Shown here: positions 1 to 12,581 of the stretch, piece after piece
Layout of the letters: every line of letters begins with the position of its first letter
Position numbering within the stretch: the first letter of the stretch is position 1
NCBI GenBank assembly: GCA_020740775.1
Contig: JAHEWK010000005.1
Coordinates: 2,108,001-2,172,000 of the forward strand
Direction of reading: 5' to 3'
Length of the DNA: 64,000 nt
Source: Ilyonectria destructans
Lineage: Eukaryota > Ascomycota > Sordariomycetes > Hypocreales > Nectriaceae
The notes under the pieces: model-generated
Databases searched by the model: none
What the model saw: only the letters and a program-made list of their open reading frames with translations
Told to the model about the DNA's origin: nothing
Position numbers and translations under genes: made by a program

Positions 1-926
1 TTTCCTTCTCAGGGATGCCGCTTTCGTTGATCAACCGTTGCCATTCCTTTGGCAGGCCCTATGATGATGTTAACGTGGATGGATGGGCGGGGAAGCCACC
101 AGGCGGGACTGGGGAGACTGACAGTGAACTGGCCCGTCGTACTATCGTAGCCGACGTGAGTGACGTGAACAGGGTTCTCGGGGGCGGAAATGACAGGCTT
201 CTTGGGTGAGCCGACAAGACTGTTCATGAAGCCTGAGAAGCCCGACTTCTTTCGAAGGACAGCCGACTTGGGCTCCCTGCCGTCATCTGAATATCGCTTG
301 GTGTTACCCATGGAGCCATCGGTGGGAGCGCGTGGCCCGAGACCCTTCTCAGACAGAGACGAATCCATCCCGGTAAAACTGGCGGAGGGCCGCAAGATGG
401 GGGTCGCGAGCTGGGAATCGGCACCGATCTTGAGGAGCGGGGGTTGATGATTGTGGTGGCGGTGGACTGGACCCTGGGGGCTCGGCACCTTTATCGACTC
501 AATCCGATTGAGGATGGCGGCGCCGTCGAAGGGGGCGCCGATGAAGTCGTCAGCGGGGGCGGCTGGTTTGCTAAGGGGTCGAAGGTGGGAGTCGGAGAGG
601 CGATTATTGCGAGGGACGGGAGTCCAGGCGTTGGAGGTGGTAAAATCGCCCTGTGGCAGGATGGGTGATGCGTTCGATCGAAAGGTGTTGGCGGGAGTGT
701 GTCCCGACGCGGTCGCGGGGTTGGAACGTGCTGGGGGAGCGCTGGGGGCTCGTCTCAGACTTTGGGAACTGCGTTTGCTTCCGAGGGAATCGGCGTCGTA
801 GCCGCCACCACCATCGAAGCCGGAGGATGAGCGGGCGTAGTGATGAGATGGAGGCTTCTTGACGAGTTTGCGACGATGGGAAGGGGCGATGGAAGCAGAG
901 GAGGAGGTAGACCCGGGGCCGTCCAT
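1..926 (-). CDS. PAK-family (Ste20-like) serine/threonine kinase, 5' part
   Basis: N-terminal part of a p21-activated kinase, cut by the window edge. Exon 1 runs 926 to 123, a 64-bp intron runs 122 to 59 (donor GTCAGT, acceptor TAG), and exon 2 runs from 58 off the edge. Splicing restores a CRIB motif: NPVHVTHVGYDSTTGQFT joined to GLPKEWQRLINESG. CRIB motifs bind GTP-loaded Cdc42/Rac, which relieves autoinhibition of the kinase. Residues 1-230 are Ser/Pro-rich and low complexity, with a basic RRKLVKKPP stretch near residue 20 that may bind membrane. I see no PH domain before the CRIB, which argues for a Ste20-like or third PAK paralogue rather than a canonical Cla4. The catalytic domain lies outside the window. 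Role in polarity or MAPK signalling is inferred from the family. Confidence 0.85.
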
Positions 927-3900
927 GATCCAGCAGGCGGGCTTGGCTAAAAAAAGGTCTCAGGACGGCTATGCAGACAATGAATGGGTCGAGCGAGGGC
1001 AGCAGGGTGTGCAAGGAGGAAAAGGTGCGCGGGTTTGGCGGCCAGAGCCAGAGCCAACAAAGCCAAATTCCGATGCAGTGCAGCGCAGTGCGGGCGGGCG
1101 GGCCTTGCTCCTGCGTGTGCCTTTGATCGAGCTTGTGCTTTGTGCTTTTTGGATGTGATTATGCTCGGCGCTGGGGTGGGGAGGGGGCTGCGACTGGGAA
1201 CTGGGAACTGGGAACTGAGACTTGGGGAACAGGGAAAAGCGGTTGGCCACTGAGGCGTTGTCTCCGAATAGAGAGCCTGCTTGACGCGGACCGCCCAAGG
1301 TGGCCAAGGTGGGTTGGGATTGGGGCGTGGAGGGGAGATGGGAGGGGCGAGGAGGGGGGCCTAGTGGGACGTACTCCGTACGCAGGTACTCTGGGACGGA
1401 TGGGGAGAGGGTACCGTAGTATGTGAGTATGTGCGAGCGCCAAGTGCGATGGTACTGTGCGGGTGGTATGGAAGAATGTATCGATGTTTGTGTGAGAGTG
1501 AAAGTGCGTGAGTGAGATGGAATGCGGGAACGCGGGCGGCTGAGGATGGGGGTGGGATACTGTATGATGGGGTGCGGACCGATGACAATGACAACGACAA
1601 CGACAATGACGCTTGGGTCCAGCTTCGGATCAGGATCGGGATCAGGATCAAGGTCCGGCTTACCAGCTTCTATTTTATGCCTGTTTGTTGGCGTCGAGCT
1701 GTACGAACGAGTTCGTATTGCGCTGTGCTGTGCGCTGTGCCGTGTTGTGCTGCGCCGGCGCTGTTGCTGGTGCTGGTGCTGACAGGCAGGTGGATGATGG
1801 GTGATGATGCGGGATCCGGAATGCGGGATGCCTGTTTCGAGAGAGATATGGGTGAGAGCTTGATTGAACCCCAGTTCTGCCCCCAGGGGATATCAAATGA
1901 ACGAATGAGTGAAAGGGGAAAGGGGATGCGCGCTGCAGCGAGAAGCGTGAGAGAGGAGCGAGAGATACGCGTGGGGGGATGATGGAGGGAGTGAGTTTGG
2001 ACGTGTGGGCATGCTGTCGAAGGAGGAGAGTTGGTGTTGAGGAAGGGCCAACAGGACGGGCCGTGAATCAATGAATGGATGCATCAATGGCCCATTGACG
2101 GGCTGATATGACAAAATTGCTTGGATTGACTTGAATTCTGCTTGATTTGACAGCCCGACCTGCTTGAACGGGGTGTCTGCGCCTGGTGCCAGTGCAGTGC
2201 TTTGGGCATTCAGAACCAGGCGTGCTATGCTGGGACTGCGATCCATGAAGCCCATCTGGGCTAGGTAGGCTGGCTTGCAATTGGACCATGTGGGCGACGG
2301 ATGATGGGTACACGCACCCCCCGAGACGAGCCCACTGGCCGGTAAGTAGGTACCTGGCCAGCCCAGCAGCCTTGGAACCTTGTGGCTGCTGGGCTACTGG
2401 CACCTAACTGCCCCGACTGGCGCTGCACCACGCACCCTGACATAGTACACTCTCGGGCCGTTGGCACAAGTTGACAGTGCGAAAGCGCGCCGCAAGCACA
2501 TGGTGGTTTGACCGCTGCCATGGTTGGTCGACATTTTGGCTTTTGGTTGCCCTTGGGACCCTGCCTTCCACGGCCTTCTTCTCTCGCTTCCACGAGTCGA
2601 GGACAATAACTTGGCTACAGCCAGTACCGACAGAGTTTATGGGGACGTCAAGGGACTTCATTGGGGACTCTTCACCCGCCCTGTCCAAGATGAGCCTCGG
2701 CGATTCGCTCGCGGGATGCTACGCTCTGCTGCGACTCTGCTTTAGTGCTCCGCTGGTTGGTGTGAAAGGACCCCCAACTGGGGAGTTCCAGGGGATGGGA
2801 CGCGGCGAGCTGCAGACCGAGGGGGCTGTGTCGTCTTTGCTGGCTGGCGAGCCGTGGCCCTGACACATGCTGGCAGACAGGGGTCCCGACTTGCTCAAGT
2901 TGGCGACCTACGAAGTACATTGAGCCCCAATCCAGGGCGCGCGACGTCGACTGCAAAAGGGAGGCGTCTTCGTTTTTTGGGCAGGGGTTTAGTTATGTCC
3001 GTCCGTTGGGCTGGATCGATGTTGATGAACGGCGACGATACACTTCAGGTTCACATTCCCAGCCTTGGAGGACCGATACACGCACTGTGATGCACTTCTA
3101 TGCCCTGTCCTGCACTGCGCTGCACTGTACCTTGCTTGACCGCACGCAAGTGGAAAGGTCGTCTCCACACTAGCACGGCACGGGTCCACCAACTAGTTTG
3201 TGTAGATTCTGGTCCCCTACTCCAGTCTTCAGCGTAGTCCCCCACTTTGTCTCGGACAGTCTGATGGTTTCTCAGTCCTGGACGCGGCTCTTGGATCCTT
3301 TTCGAGACTCACGAGTCGGGACATGGAGAAACAGAGTGGGGACGGGGCGTGGTGTTAGCCCTATGGCCTATTGCGAGTCCCGGCTCCAGTGCCAGTGCCA
3401 GTGCCAGTCTGGAAAAGGCCCACGACCACTCTTAAGCGCGTTGCAAACGCACCAGGAGCGGGCGTGCGTGGATACGCGGGTGGAGCAGCTCTGGGATCTG
3501 GCAACTCTGGTGCGGAGACAAGACTTCTGAACGAGCGCCGCGAGGGGTCAGAGCACCACGGACTCCCAGCTTCAGGGTTTCCAAGGCTGGAGCTCCCGGT
3601 CCTTGGACAATTTTAGGGTGGCGCTTCCTCGTCCGCGACGCAGACCGAGTGGTGCTGCAATTGATGTGTGATTGATGGCTTGCGCCGCCGACTGGAGCTA
3701 CTGTAGCCCGCCGCTGACTACGTATTGTCCGCTTGTCGCCCGCTCGTGGCCGGTGGGGACTGGGTAAGCCTTGGGTCGTCGCCCTTTGCTGATGTGTCAC
3801 TCCTCCAACTGTCCAACATCCGCACTGGCCCGTTGCAGCTTGTAAGCCTGGTTGTCCGTCCAGCGCGCGCGGCGTAAAGGTTATGCGGCTACGCTGCTTC

Positions 3901-6900
3901 TTACTCGGCACTTTTTTTTTTAACACTCCTCTACGACGGAGCTATTCCCTTGACTGGTACGCAAATTCATTCGCGCAGACGCCGTCCCAGTGGGGCCGAT
4001 TTGGATCCATCGGGAACCGCAGGGTGTCCTGGAGGCTGAACTTCTGAAGCAGGTTACAGGCCTGCAGCCATGGGAGAGACGTGACGATGATGGGGCGTCC
4101 AATCCTTCGCATTCCCATCTCATCCATGCTCTACCATGGCTTGCAAGTTGGTCTTCCACGTTGCGGCCTGGACTCTCCTGGGCCTTTGCTTTGGTGCCGG
4201 GTGTGCGTGCGTCTGTAGCGTCTGCTCAGACGAGAGACGGCGTCGTCATCTCATCTCATCCCATCTTCGTTACCTCGGCGCGAAGGGTCGTTCAAGATAA
4301 CTGGGTACCTAGTTATTGACTGAGAGCCGGCGTAGTGTTCTCGAGATGTGATAGCCTCTTCTCCACTTATCGACTGGCTGTCCTAAGTCAATCCCACTGC
4401 AATTGTGTGATCAACGGACCCTAACACGTCGGGAGTTGCTCTGTCGATGAATTGATTAATCTATTAAACTGCGACTGCTACCGCTGCCGTCTGATGCTTG
4501 AGGCGCTTCCTCGTTTCACGTCAGGGGCGGCCGTCTCACCTCCGCGGCCGTCTTTCCCCAGGCACGCGGCGGGTCATGGGCGCTTCAGCCCTCTGGATTG
4601 GGCCCGGACATCCGCCCGGCGTCTCGATGCGAGACATCCATAGACTTTGGCCCGCCAGCCGCCGGCGATACTTTGGAGGTATCCCGGGTTTCGACGTCGC
4701 CGCAAACATGTCTCGTCCCTGGCCTTTCGTTGCCGTTGGTTGCGGTTCATTAGTTACCACATCTTGGACGCGTACATCCTGTGCCGTCTTTGACGAGATC
4801 CTGCCATTACCTTGCCGGCCTGCGGGTCGGGTCAAGGCCGCCACGCGATACGAGGAATTGTTCCACCCTGACAACGGCGACAAAGCTCGCATCCGTCGCG
4901 TATGGTTGGTGGATGCTGCCCAATTATCCAAGTCTCTGGATCTCCGGCTACCATTTACGGTACTGTTTCGCGGATCCTCTCTGCTAAATGCCGCCCCCAA
5001 ATGACAAATGCCAGCTAGCCAACCGTCATTTGTCGACCTCCACCACCGAGTACGACATCTGCTGCACAACCTGCGTTTCTAGATGGCCCAGTTTCTGTGG
5101 CGCATCTGGCTTTCTGGGGGATCCTTTCACCGGCCCTGGTTTGCCCTACCCAATTGTGCCACACTCTGTCCTCGCTGGCACTGGAGGTTACGCCGCCCTG
5201 CATCATGAGAAGTGGTGAGCACACCCTCAGCACCCCTGGCTCCTATTGATACGGCCGCCAAATCCTTCAGGTATGGTTTAGCACTTGTTGGGATCCTGCG
5301 TACGTGTTCGTTCGCATCCCGCAGGTTAAGATGCTGCTCGATAAGCGTCCCAGTTTCCTCCAATGCTCGAATTGGACTCCCAATGCTTCTGTCCCCTCGT
5401 TGTACACGTCAACACTAATTTCTTCTGCGTACGCACTTGCAGAAGGCCTCCAAGCGAATGTGACTCCAATCGGGCCCCACGTAATAGTCCAGCAAAGTTC
5501 TCGTCATACGTAGTACATAAAGACACAGACTTCAACATTAGCGAGGTCGAGGTCTTGTGCACTGTACAGTACTAATCCAAGTACCGTGTGTGTATATTAG
5601 AACCACTAGATTTGCCCTGCCGTTCCGTGCCGTGTCGCATGCCATCTACATAGTAAATCCGTACCTGCAGTAGCCGAGAGATGCAATCTTCGGTGTTGCA
5701 GACGACCACCGTAGTAGATGTCGCAGGAGGAGCCCCAGGTGCAGGAGCTAGAAGAAAGGACAGGGTCCAGTCACATCTCAGAAGTTCGGCAATTTTGGCC
5801 CTGTAGTATCGAATTGGCAATCAATTTTCTCCGTCCCCAACTAATTCTCCGGTCTTAAGAGAGGGGCATGGCATTGCGTCAAGATCCGTTCTCTCGACTA
5901 CATTTGACAATCCTGAGTTATCATTCTAATAAACAACCCTTAATAGCGGAGTGTTTTGAGACTGAGGTTGGAACAGTGGCAAGGAAACCCTGAGCTTTCC
6001 AGACCGCGGGTCTCGGGATCTTCGTGCACTGGCGACCTGTCATGGAGCGTGGAGCTCGACATGGCTGAGCGGAGATTGCAGCGTATCTGCTCCTTTACAC
6101 TACATGAGGCCACTCCCAAAAGCCTATGATGGAAATCGGATGCGGTCCGGTCTGGACAAGGTATAAATTCAACCCACACCAAGGAGAGAATCCCCTGCTT
6201 TCCCCTGAACGCCGAGCTACCCACATACTACGTAGTAGGTTGGCATAACTATGGCTAAGGCGAACCCAAATTCTCTAAGTCGTTGAAAAACGAGCACTGT
6301 TTTGTTTGATTAGTAGAGACGAGAGAAGAGAGATCTGTCGTGAAACTTAATTCATTGTCGGCTGCAACACTCCCAGACGAGTAGCGGCGAGTTTGGTTGG
6401 TGGCTTGCAAGCCGACACTGAGGGTTCCAATTGCGACCCCACAGCTGGCCAACGCATTCTCTCAGACTAGACGGGGACATCTGGCCACCCATCGGCAGGT
6501 CTCCCACTGAAAAGCACCTGTTTTCTCGCGAGGAGCTTCCGTTTACAGGCAAATTGGAGGAAATTTTAGGTGCAATTGCGTCAGTTCTGGTTGCCGATAG
6601 CCATTGAGAAGTGAGACTGCGTGGCCTTTGGCACGTTTGCCGGCGCCTCTTGACACGAACGAGGTACGCGACTGACCTGGGAAGCGAACCAGTCAGGACA
6701 GCAGCACTTAATCACTTCCCACGACGGTCAGCACGATGACAATGCCCGAGATGGCTAAATGAACGCGATGAGGGAGAGTGAAGGACAGGCATTATCACTC
6801 CATCATCACGTGCTCGACTGTCTTACACCGGTGCCATTGGGGGTAACCCGAAAAGGTGAGGTATGGGGAAATGTCACATGTGGTATCCCGTGACCCGGAT

Positions 6901-7629
6901 GACCCCCTTTCGGCGTTTGGTCTTTCCCGGTTCTGGAGACCATGGCATGAACTGGCCTCAAGAAGGTAGAGGGCCCCGCTGGCGACTGGTTGCTCCGGGC
7001 TCCGGACAAGCTTCGCGTAAATTTTAGGTGGCTCCTGCCAGAGCTCCGGAGGGTCGGTCTGGAGGTGTTAGAGGTGTAGGTGGCTCCATAGGCACTGGCT
7101 CTACGATCCCTGCTGGCTAGAGCGGCCCAGAGGCTAGAACCTCGTGGGGAGTCTGGAGAAACTTCCACCTCACCCTCAAGTCTCAACCCTTACCTCCCAA
7201 CCTCACTCTCGCATCCCATCTCCATTTGCCTCCCTCCGAGTCCGTCCTCCGCTCTCCGGTCTCTGCCACATCTCTGGTTGTTCCTCCTGGTTCCTGGTCA
7301 TCGCCGTCTGTTGGTTTCTTGCACAATGTTCTAGAGACCCCAGACTCCACAACATCTGGTCATTTGTCGTCCGTCACCCGTACCGAGCTCTCTCTTCACC
7401 GTCTTCTCCAGCTTTTCCTGGCTGCAAGCTTCAGTGCTTCAAGCAGCCTTTAGAACCAGTACGCCCACCCCATACCCATTAGCACTAGCCCCTACACGCT
7501 CCTCCGAGAGTGCAATTCCTGTGCATGCCCGTTTCTAACAAGCTGTCTTTTTAGTCGTCACCACCCTCCTCCTTTCTCCGTCTACTACATCACGATCCCG
7601 AGTCGCCGTATTTAAGTAAAGCTTTCATC
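927..7629. other. Gene-free 6.7-kb stretch
   Basis: No ORF here resembles a known family or has the composition of the neighbouring coding exons. The part next to the PAK gene probably holds its promoter and leader. It carries short tandem motifs: repeated CTGGGAA near 1192-1215, GACAAYGAC near 1580-1612, GGATCAGGATC near 1626-1655 and CAGTGC near 3390-3412. The last ~180 bases before 7630 are pyrimidine-rich and look like the SCP160 leader. Confidence 0.6.
7459..7554 (+). other. Possible 5'-UTR intron of the SCP160 gene
   Basis: A donor-like GTACGC at 7459 is followed by a branch-point-like TTCTAACA (about 7532) and a pyrimidine-rich TGTCTTTTTAG ending at 7554, some 75 bp before the ATG. 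The arrangement is a good match to a fungal intron. Transcript data would be needed to confirm the donor. Confidence 0.35.
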
Positions 7630-10600
7630 ATGGCCTCCGAGACCCCCGTCGATACCACCAACCTCGGTGAGGTTTCTGCCGCGCAGAAGCTTCTCCAGAA
7701 GCACGCCGAGGCTCCTCATCACGTCACCGTTGAAGATGCGCAGGATGAGGATCTCCCCGCCAAGGTCTCCAACGATGCCTCTGGTTCCTGGGCTGCACCG
7801 ATCAGCGCAAAGTCCGCTGGCAAGCAGCCGCAGGGTCCTAAGAGTTCTCTTGATACCCAATCGCACGAATTATTCCCCGAGCTCGGAGCTCCCAAGGGTA
7901 AAAGCGCCAACGTGGCGCCAATCTGGGGAGCCAAGAACAACGCCAACGGTAATTCCAACGGCGCTGCAGCCAAGGGCGGTTCTCGCTCCTCGACCCCCGC
8001 GTCGGGAACTGCAACTCCCCAAAACGCTATGCCGTCCATGTTCATCCCCGGCCGCAATGTCGAATCGGTTACCCTTGATCCCCAGTATATCATGCCCCGT
8101 AACCAACTGAGGAGGCCCATCCCCGACATCATCAAGGACATCAACCGTAAATCTCGTGCCAACATTACCATGGCCACTGCCTCCAACGGCCGCCTTAAGT
8201 TTGATGCCACTGGTCCTCAAGACGTCGCTCAACAGGCACTCAAGGACCTGGTCTTCCAAATTGGCACCAAGGTATGTTTTACACCGACCCCCTGATGTGA
8301 TATAAGCTAACTCTGTTCTAGCAAAGCATCACCGTCCAGATCCCCCAGTCTACTCGAGCCCATATCATTGGTAAGGGTGGATCTATGATCAAGGCTCTTC
8401 AAGAGAAGACTGGCGCCAAGATTCAATTGCCCAAGGTCGACGAGAACCAGCCCATTGACGATGACGACGATGCCACCATTGACGTCATCGTTGAGGGCAA
8501 TGCTCTCTCTGCCGCCTCGGCCCGCAACGAGATCCTGAAGATTGCTGGTGAGCGATCCGCCAATGTCCAGACCAAGGTCCGTGGCATCCCCGCCGCCTTC
8601 TACCCATTCATTGCCGGCCCTGGAAACGCCCTCGCCCATGCTCTGGAGGAGGACCACGGCATCCAGATCCGAGTTCCTCCTCTGCAAGCTTACACGCCTG
8701 GCCCATCCCCTGTCGCCGCCAACGCTGGCCAGCGACCTGTGTTCGCCCCGGCCGGACACGAGGAGAATCACATTCAACTTGCGGGTGACCGCGCTGCTGT
8801 GCAGAAGGTTCGCGCGGAAATTGAGCGCCAGGTTGCTGAGCTCCACAAACAGCTCGAGGCTGAGCAGCTCTCTATTCAGCGAGGACGACACCAGTTCATT
8901 ATTGGTGACCGAGGTGTCCCCACTGAGGAATTCTTCGCTGACACTGGCTGCGCCATCATTCTGCCTACGGATGCGGATGATGACACCGTGACTGTCATCG
9001 GCCCTGCCGATCAGGTTCAGGCCGGTCTGGAGAAGGCCATGGACCTCGCAATGGGTATGCAAATGTCCAACCTTGACATTGCCCGATTCCACCGAAATGC
9101 CCCTGGGGGTGCTGCTGCCCACGCTGGCTATGTCACTCGATACCTCCGCCAGCGCAAGGAGATTGAGCGTCTGGAGAAGCTGTACAACACTCACATCAAC
9201 ACCCCCTTTTCCCAGGATGGTGCCTTGCCGTGGGAGCTCTATTCTCGTGAGGGAAAGAACGCCATTCGTGCCCAGTCCGAGATTACTGGCATCATCAATG
9301 GCCAACCCCCTTCGCGCATGAGTGCAGTGCCTATTGATTCCTTCTTCCATCAGCACATCCGAAACGACATCACTCCGAAGATCAAGAAGGAATACGGTGT
9401 TCATGTTGTTGTCCCCGATGCGTCGGAGCCTGGTGCCCCCGTTTTGCTTGTGTTTGAAGGCCCTGAGCCTGCTGAAGGTCCCTACCAGCTGCCCCGCAAC
9501 AAGCCCACGGACGCCGATATCCGAACTTTCCAGCAGGGTCTCCGGGAAGCCCAGAAGCATATCCTCGATCTCATCAACAAGCAGGAGCAGATTGCTACTG
9601 ATTCCCTCGACGTCCCTCTGAAGTTCCACGAGAGGCTTCGCCGATTCATCAAGAAGGAGCAGGAGAGTCGCTCATCTGACCAGATCCCTGTTAGAGTCAC
9701 CAAGGTTGGCACTACGATTACTCTTCGAGGCCCCGCATCGGCCGTTGAGGCACTTTCCGCGAAGGCCAATGCCTTTGTGGAGCAGGAGAAAGAGGACGAG
9801 AAGGAGCGTGGTTTCACCTTGAGCTTCGACTTCCCTCAGAAGTATGCCAACCACCTTATTGGTAAGGGTGGTAGTAACATCCGTGAGCTCCGTGATCGCT
9901 TCGATGTCGAGATCCAGGTTCAGGATGGCAAGGTTGAGCTCAAGGGTCCCAAGGCCAAGGCCGAGACTTGCCGCTCGCACATCCAGGGTCTTGCTCGCAC
10001 ACTGGCTGATGAGACGACCCACATCATGAGGATCGACCCCAAGTACCACCGCGAGCTTATTGGTTCCCAGGGCAGCCAGATCAACCGTCTGCAGACCCGC
10101 TACAAGGTCCTGATCTTCTTCCCCCGATCTGCCAAGAACGTTGCGGATGATCAGTCCAACGCGGACGCTGCTAGCGAGACTGGAAAGCCCCGCCGACAGC
10201 AGCCTGCTAACGAGGTCATCATCCGAGGTCCCAAGAAGGGTGCGGATGAGGCTCGTGACGAGCTTTTCTCCCTGCACAAGTATCTTGAGGAGCATTCTGC
10301 CACTGCTACTGTTGCTGTCCAGCAGAAGCAAGTTGGATCTCTGATTGGTCAAGCCGGTGCTGCTCTTGACGAGCTCAGACAGGCCAGCGGTGCCAGGGTT
10401 GACGTCCCTGCTGACCGGGACACGGATATCGTGGAAATCCAGATTAAGGGCACGGCTGCTCAGGTTGCTAAGGCGAAGAAGATTTTGGAGGAGAAACGCG
10501 CTGTCTTTGACGATACCGTGGTTCGCACCTTGGATATCGAGAAGAAGTATCACAAGGCTCTGATCGGAGCGAGCGGTAAGTTTCCCGTTACTATGCTATT

Positions 10601-11591
10601 GAAGATGTTCATAACTGACTTATTTATAGGTGCTAACCTTCGAGACATTGTTGTCAAGGCCGGTGGATCTGATGATCGACGCGAGCTTGCCCGTACCATC
10701 CAGTTCCCCAAGCAGGAGGCCGATGGAAACACCATCAAGATCGAGGGCCGTAGCGACATTGTCCAGAAGATCATTGAGCGCATCCAGGAGATTGTCGCCG
10801 AGCGCGAAAACCAAGTCACTGAGATCGTGGAGGTCCCCATTGACAACCACCGCTCGCTTATCGGTCGTGGCGGTGATGTCAAGCGACAGCTCGAGTCCAA
10901 GTTGACCGTGTCCATTGACGTCCCCCGTCAGGGCGATGGCAAGACTGACGTCAAGGTGACTGGTCGACCCGAGAACGTGGCGAAGGCTAAGGAGCACATC
11001 CTGTCCTTGGTCAAGGCTCAGCAGGGCGAGACCATTCAGGTTCCCCGCAACCTTCACCACTCCGTCTCCAACGGCGGCCAATTCTTCCGCCAGCTTCGCA
11101 ACAACCACCAGGTCACGGTTGACCATGCCGGTCAGCCTCTCCCTCCCAAGCCTGACTCGACTACCCGCTCCAACGTGGGCGCCCTACCCCTGATCACGGA
11201 CGAGGACGATTCCGCCACGGATGCCCACTCGTGGAAGGTTGTCCAGGTTTCCTCAGGCGAGGATGGCGAGATTGCTTGGGTCCTGCGAGGCACGCCCGAG
11301 AATGTGGCCAAGGCCAAGGAGGCTATCGCCAAGGCTCTTGACCAGGCCAAGAAGAATGATGCCACTGGCTACCTTGTTCTTCCTGACCCCAGAACCTACC
11401 GCCATGTGATTGGCCCCAACGGCTCTAAGGTTAACCAGATCCGCAAGCAGAGCAACTGCAAGATCCAGGTGCCCCGAGACCAGGCCAAGGATGAAGCCAT
11501 TGAGATTATCGGAACCGAAGAGGGTGTTGAGATGGCCAAGGATCTGATCCTGGCTGCTGTTCAGGAGGGGATTAACAAGTCCCGGGAGTAA
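7630..11591 (+). CDS. SCP160: Multi-KH-domain RNA-binding protein (Scp160/vigilin)
   Basis: Exons 7630-8271, 8322-10575 and 10630-11591 give a 1285-aa protein, about the length of yeast Scp160. It consists of serial KH domains. Clear GXXG loops are GKGG at residues 231-234, GKGG 728-731, GSQG 795-798, GQAG 890-893, GASG 963-966, GRGG 1044-1047 and GPNG 1227-1230. Several other repeats have degenerate loops, as is usual in vigilins. Residues 1-200 are a low-complexity, Ala/Ser-rich leader. Vigilins bind mRNA on ER-associated polysomes and affect ploidy maintenance and translation; that role is from the family. Intron 2 is 54 nt, a multiple of three and free of stops, and sits inside the GASG loop. 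Codon use is strongly biased to C/G-ending codons, suggesting high expression. The long minus-strand ORFs opposite are shadows of this bias. Confidence 0.93.
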
Positions 11592-12581
11592 TGATGGTTT
11601 ACGAATATGCGCAGGGGAACAGTATTCTTAGCCGGGGCATTGGGTACAATGTCGATCCAGAAAAGTCATGATAATCTCTATGGAGTATATTGCAAGGGGA
11701 AGCATTGCATTTGATGCAGCATCTTGTTGCTATTATGGCTATGCAGTTGCAGATGCCCAAGCTCAACTCTAGCCACTGCAATACGTCGCAAAAAATAATG
11801 ATTATGATTATTCTCCAATTCGTCTTTGACTTCTTCCGTACCGTCGTGCCTGTGTGATATCTAATCGATGTTGAGGTAAGCCCGATCCTGGCTATCCCTC
11901 ACGTTTCGTAGCAGTAGATGACAGCGCCCGGTATTCCGTAAGCCGGGCCACGGTAATGTACGTCGTGGGTTAGGGTTGCTGTGTGGAGGGGTAGGACGTA
12001 TTCGTATACGTATCTTATTCGCATTCTTATTCATTCTCTGGATTCTCATTCGCGAGAGATACGTGCATTCTCCCTTTTTTTTTCTCTTCGTAATAAAGGG
12101 TATTGCATAATTTTCGTAGCCGACTGCTTTCAAGTAGAATGGGTGTTTCCTCCAGGGGCGATTTATTTAGCGAGCTCTATATACATTCGGGGTGGTTCTT
12201 GACGGTCTGCGTATGCTCAGGCTTGAAGCTATGAGTCTGATTTACATGGTCTAACTGGCAATGATGACGACCTAAGTGCCAACAGTAGAACTGCCAGATT
12301 TACAGAATCCTGCCAAGTAGCGGCACGTCTTATGAGGCTGCATCGTAGACGTGTAAGTGGCCCCCTGGAGGACGCTTGGGTTTGGGGAGGAAGCGGGTAT
12401 CTATCACGTGGGGCGGGATAGAAGCAAGCACCCCCGAAGCAGTTCCCCCAATGGCGGTATCCAAGATTAATTAGACACGGCTCCTCCTCAACTACGCTCC
12501 AGCAACCTCCCGAAGCTGGAGAACCTTGAACGTCGCGTAGTATTTCGGTTGTAGCTCCAGTGAAGCGTCGCATCTCACCAG
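11592..12581. other. Spacer between SCP160 and ERG27
   Basis: No coding signal. It holds the SCP160 3' region, an A/T-rich patch around 11780-11820, a run of ATTC/TTAT-like motifs near 12000-12055, and the ERG27 upstream region. No terminator or RNA gene could be recognised. Confidence 0.5.

Noticed and set aside
8307..9629. 440-codon minus-strand ORF opposite SCP160
   Set aside because: It is the antisense shadow of a strongly codon-biased exon. The plus strand carries clear KH motifs in the same place and the minus translation shows no domain.
11955..11985. Telomere-like GGGTTAGGG
   Set aside because: Only one and a half units in the middle of a gene-containing region; not an interstitial telomeric array.
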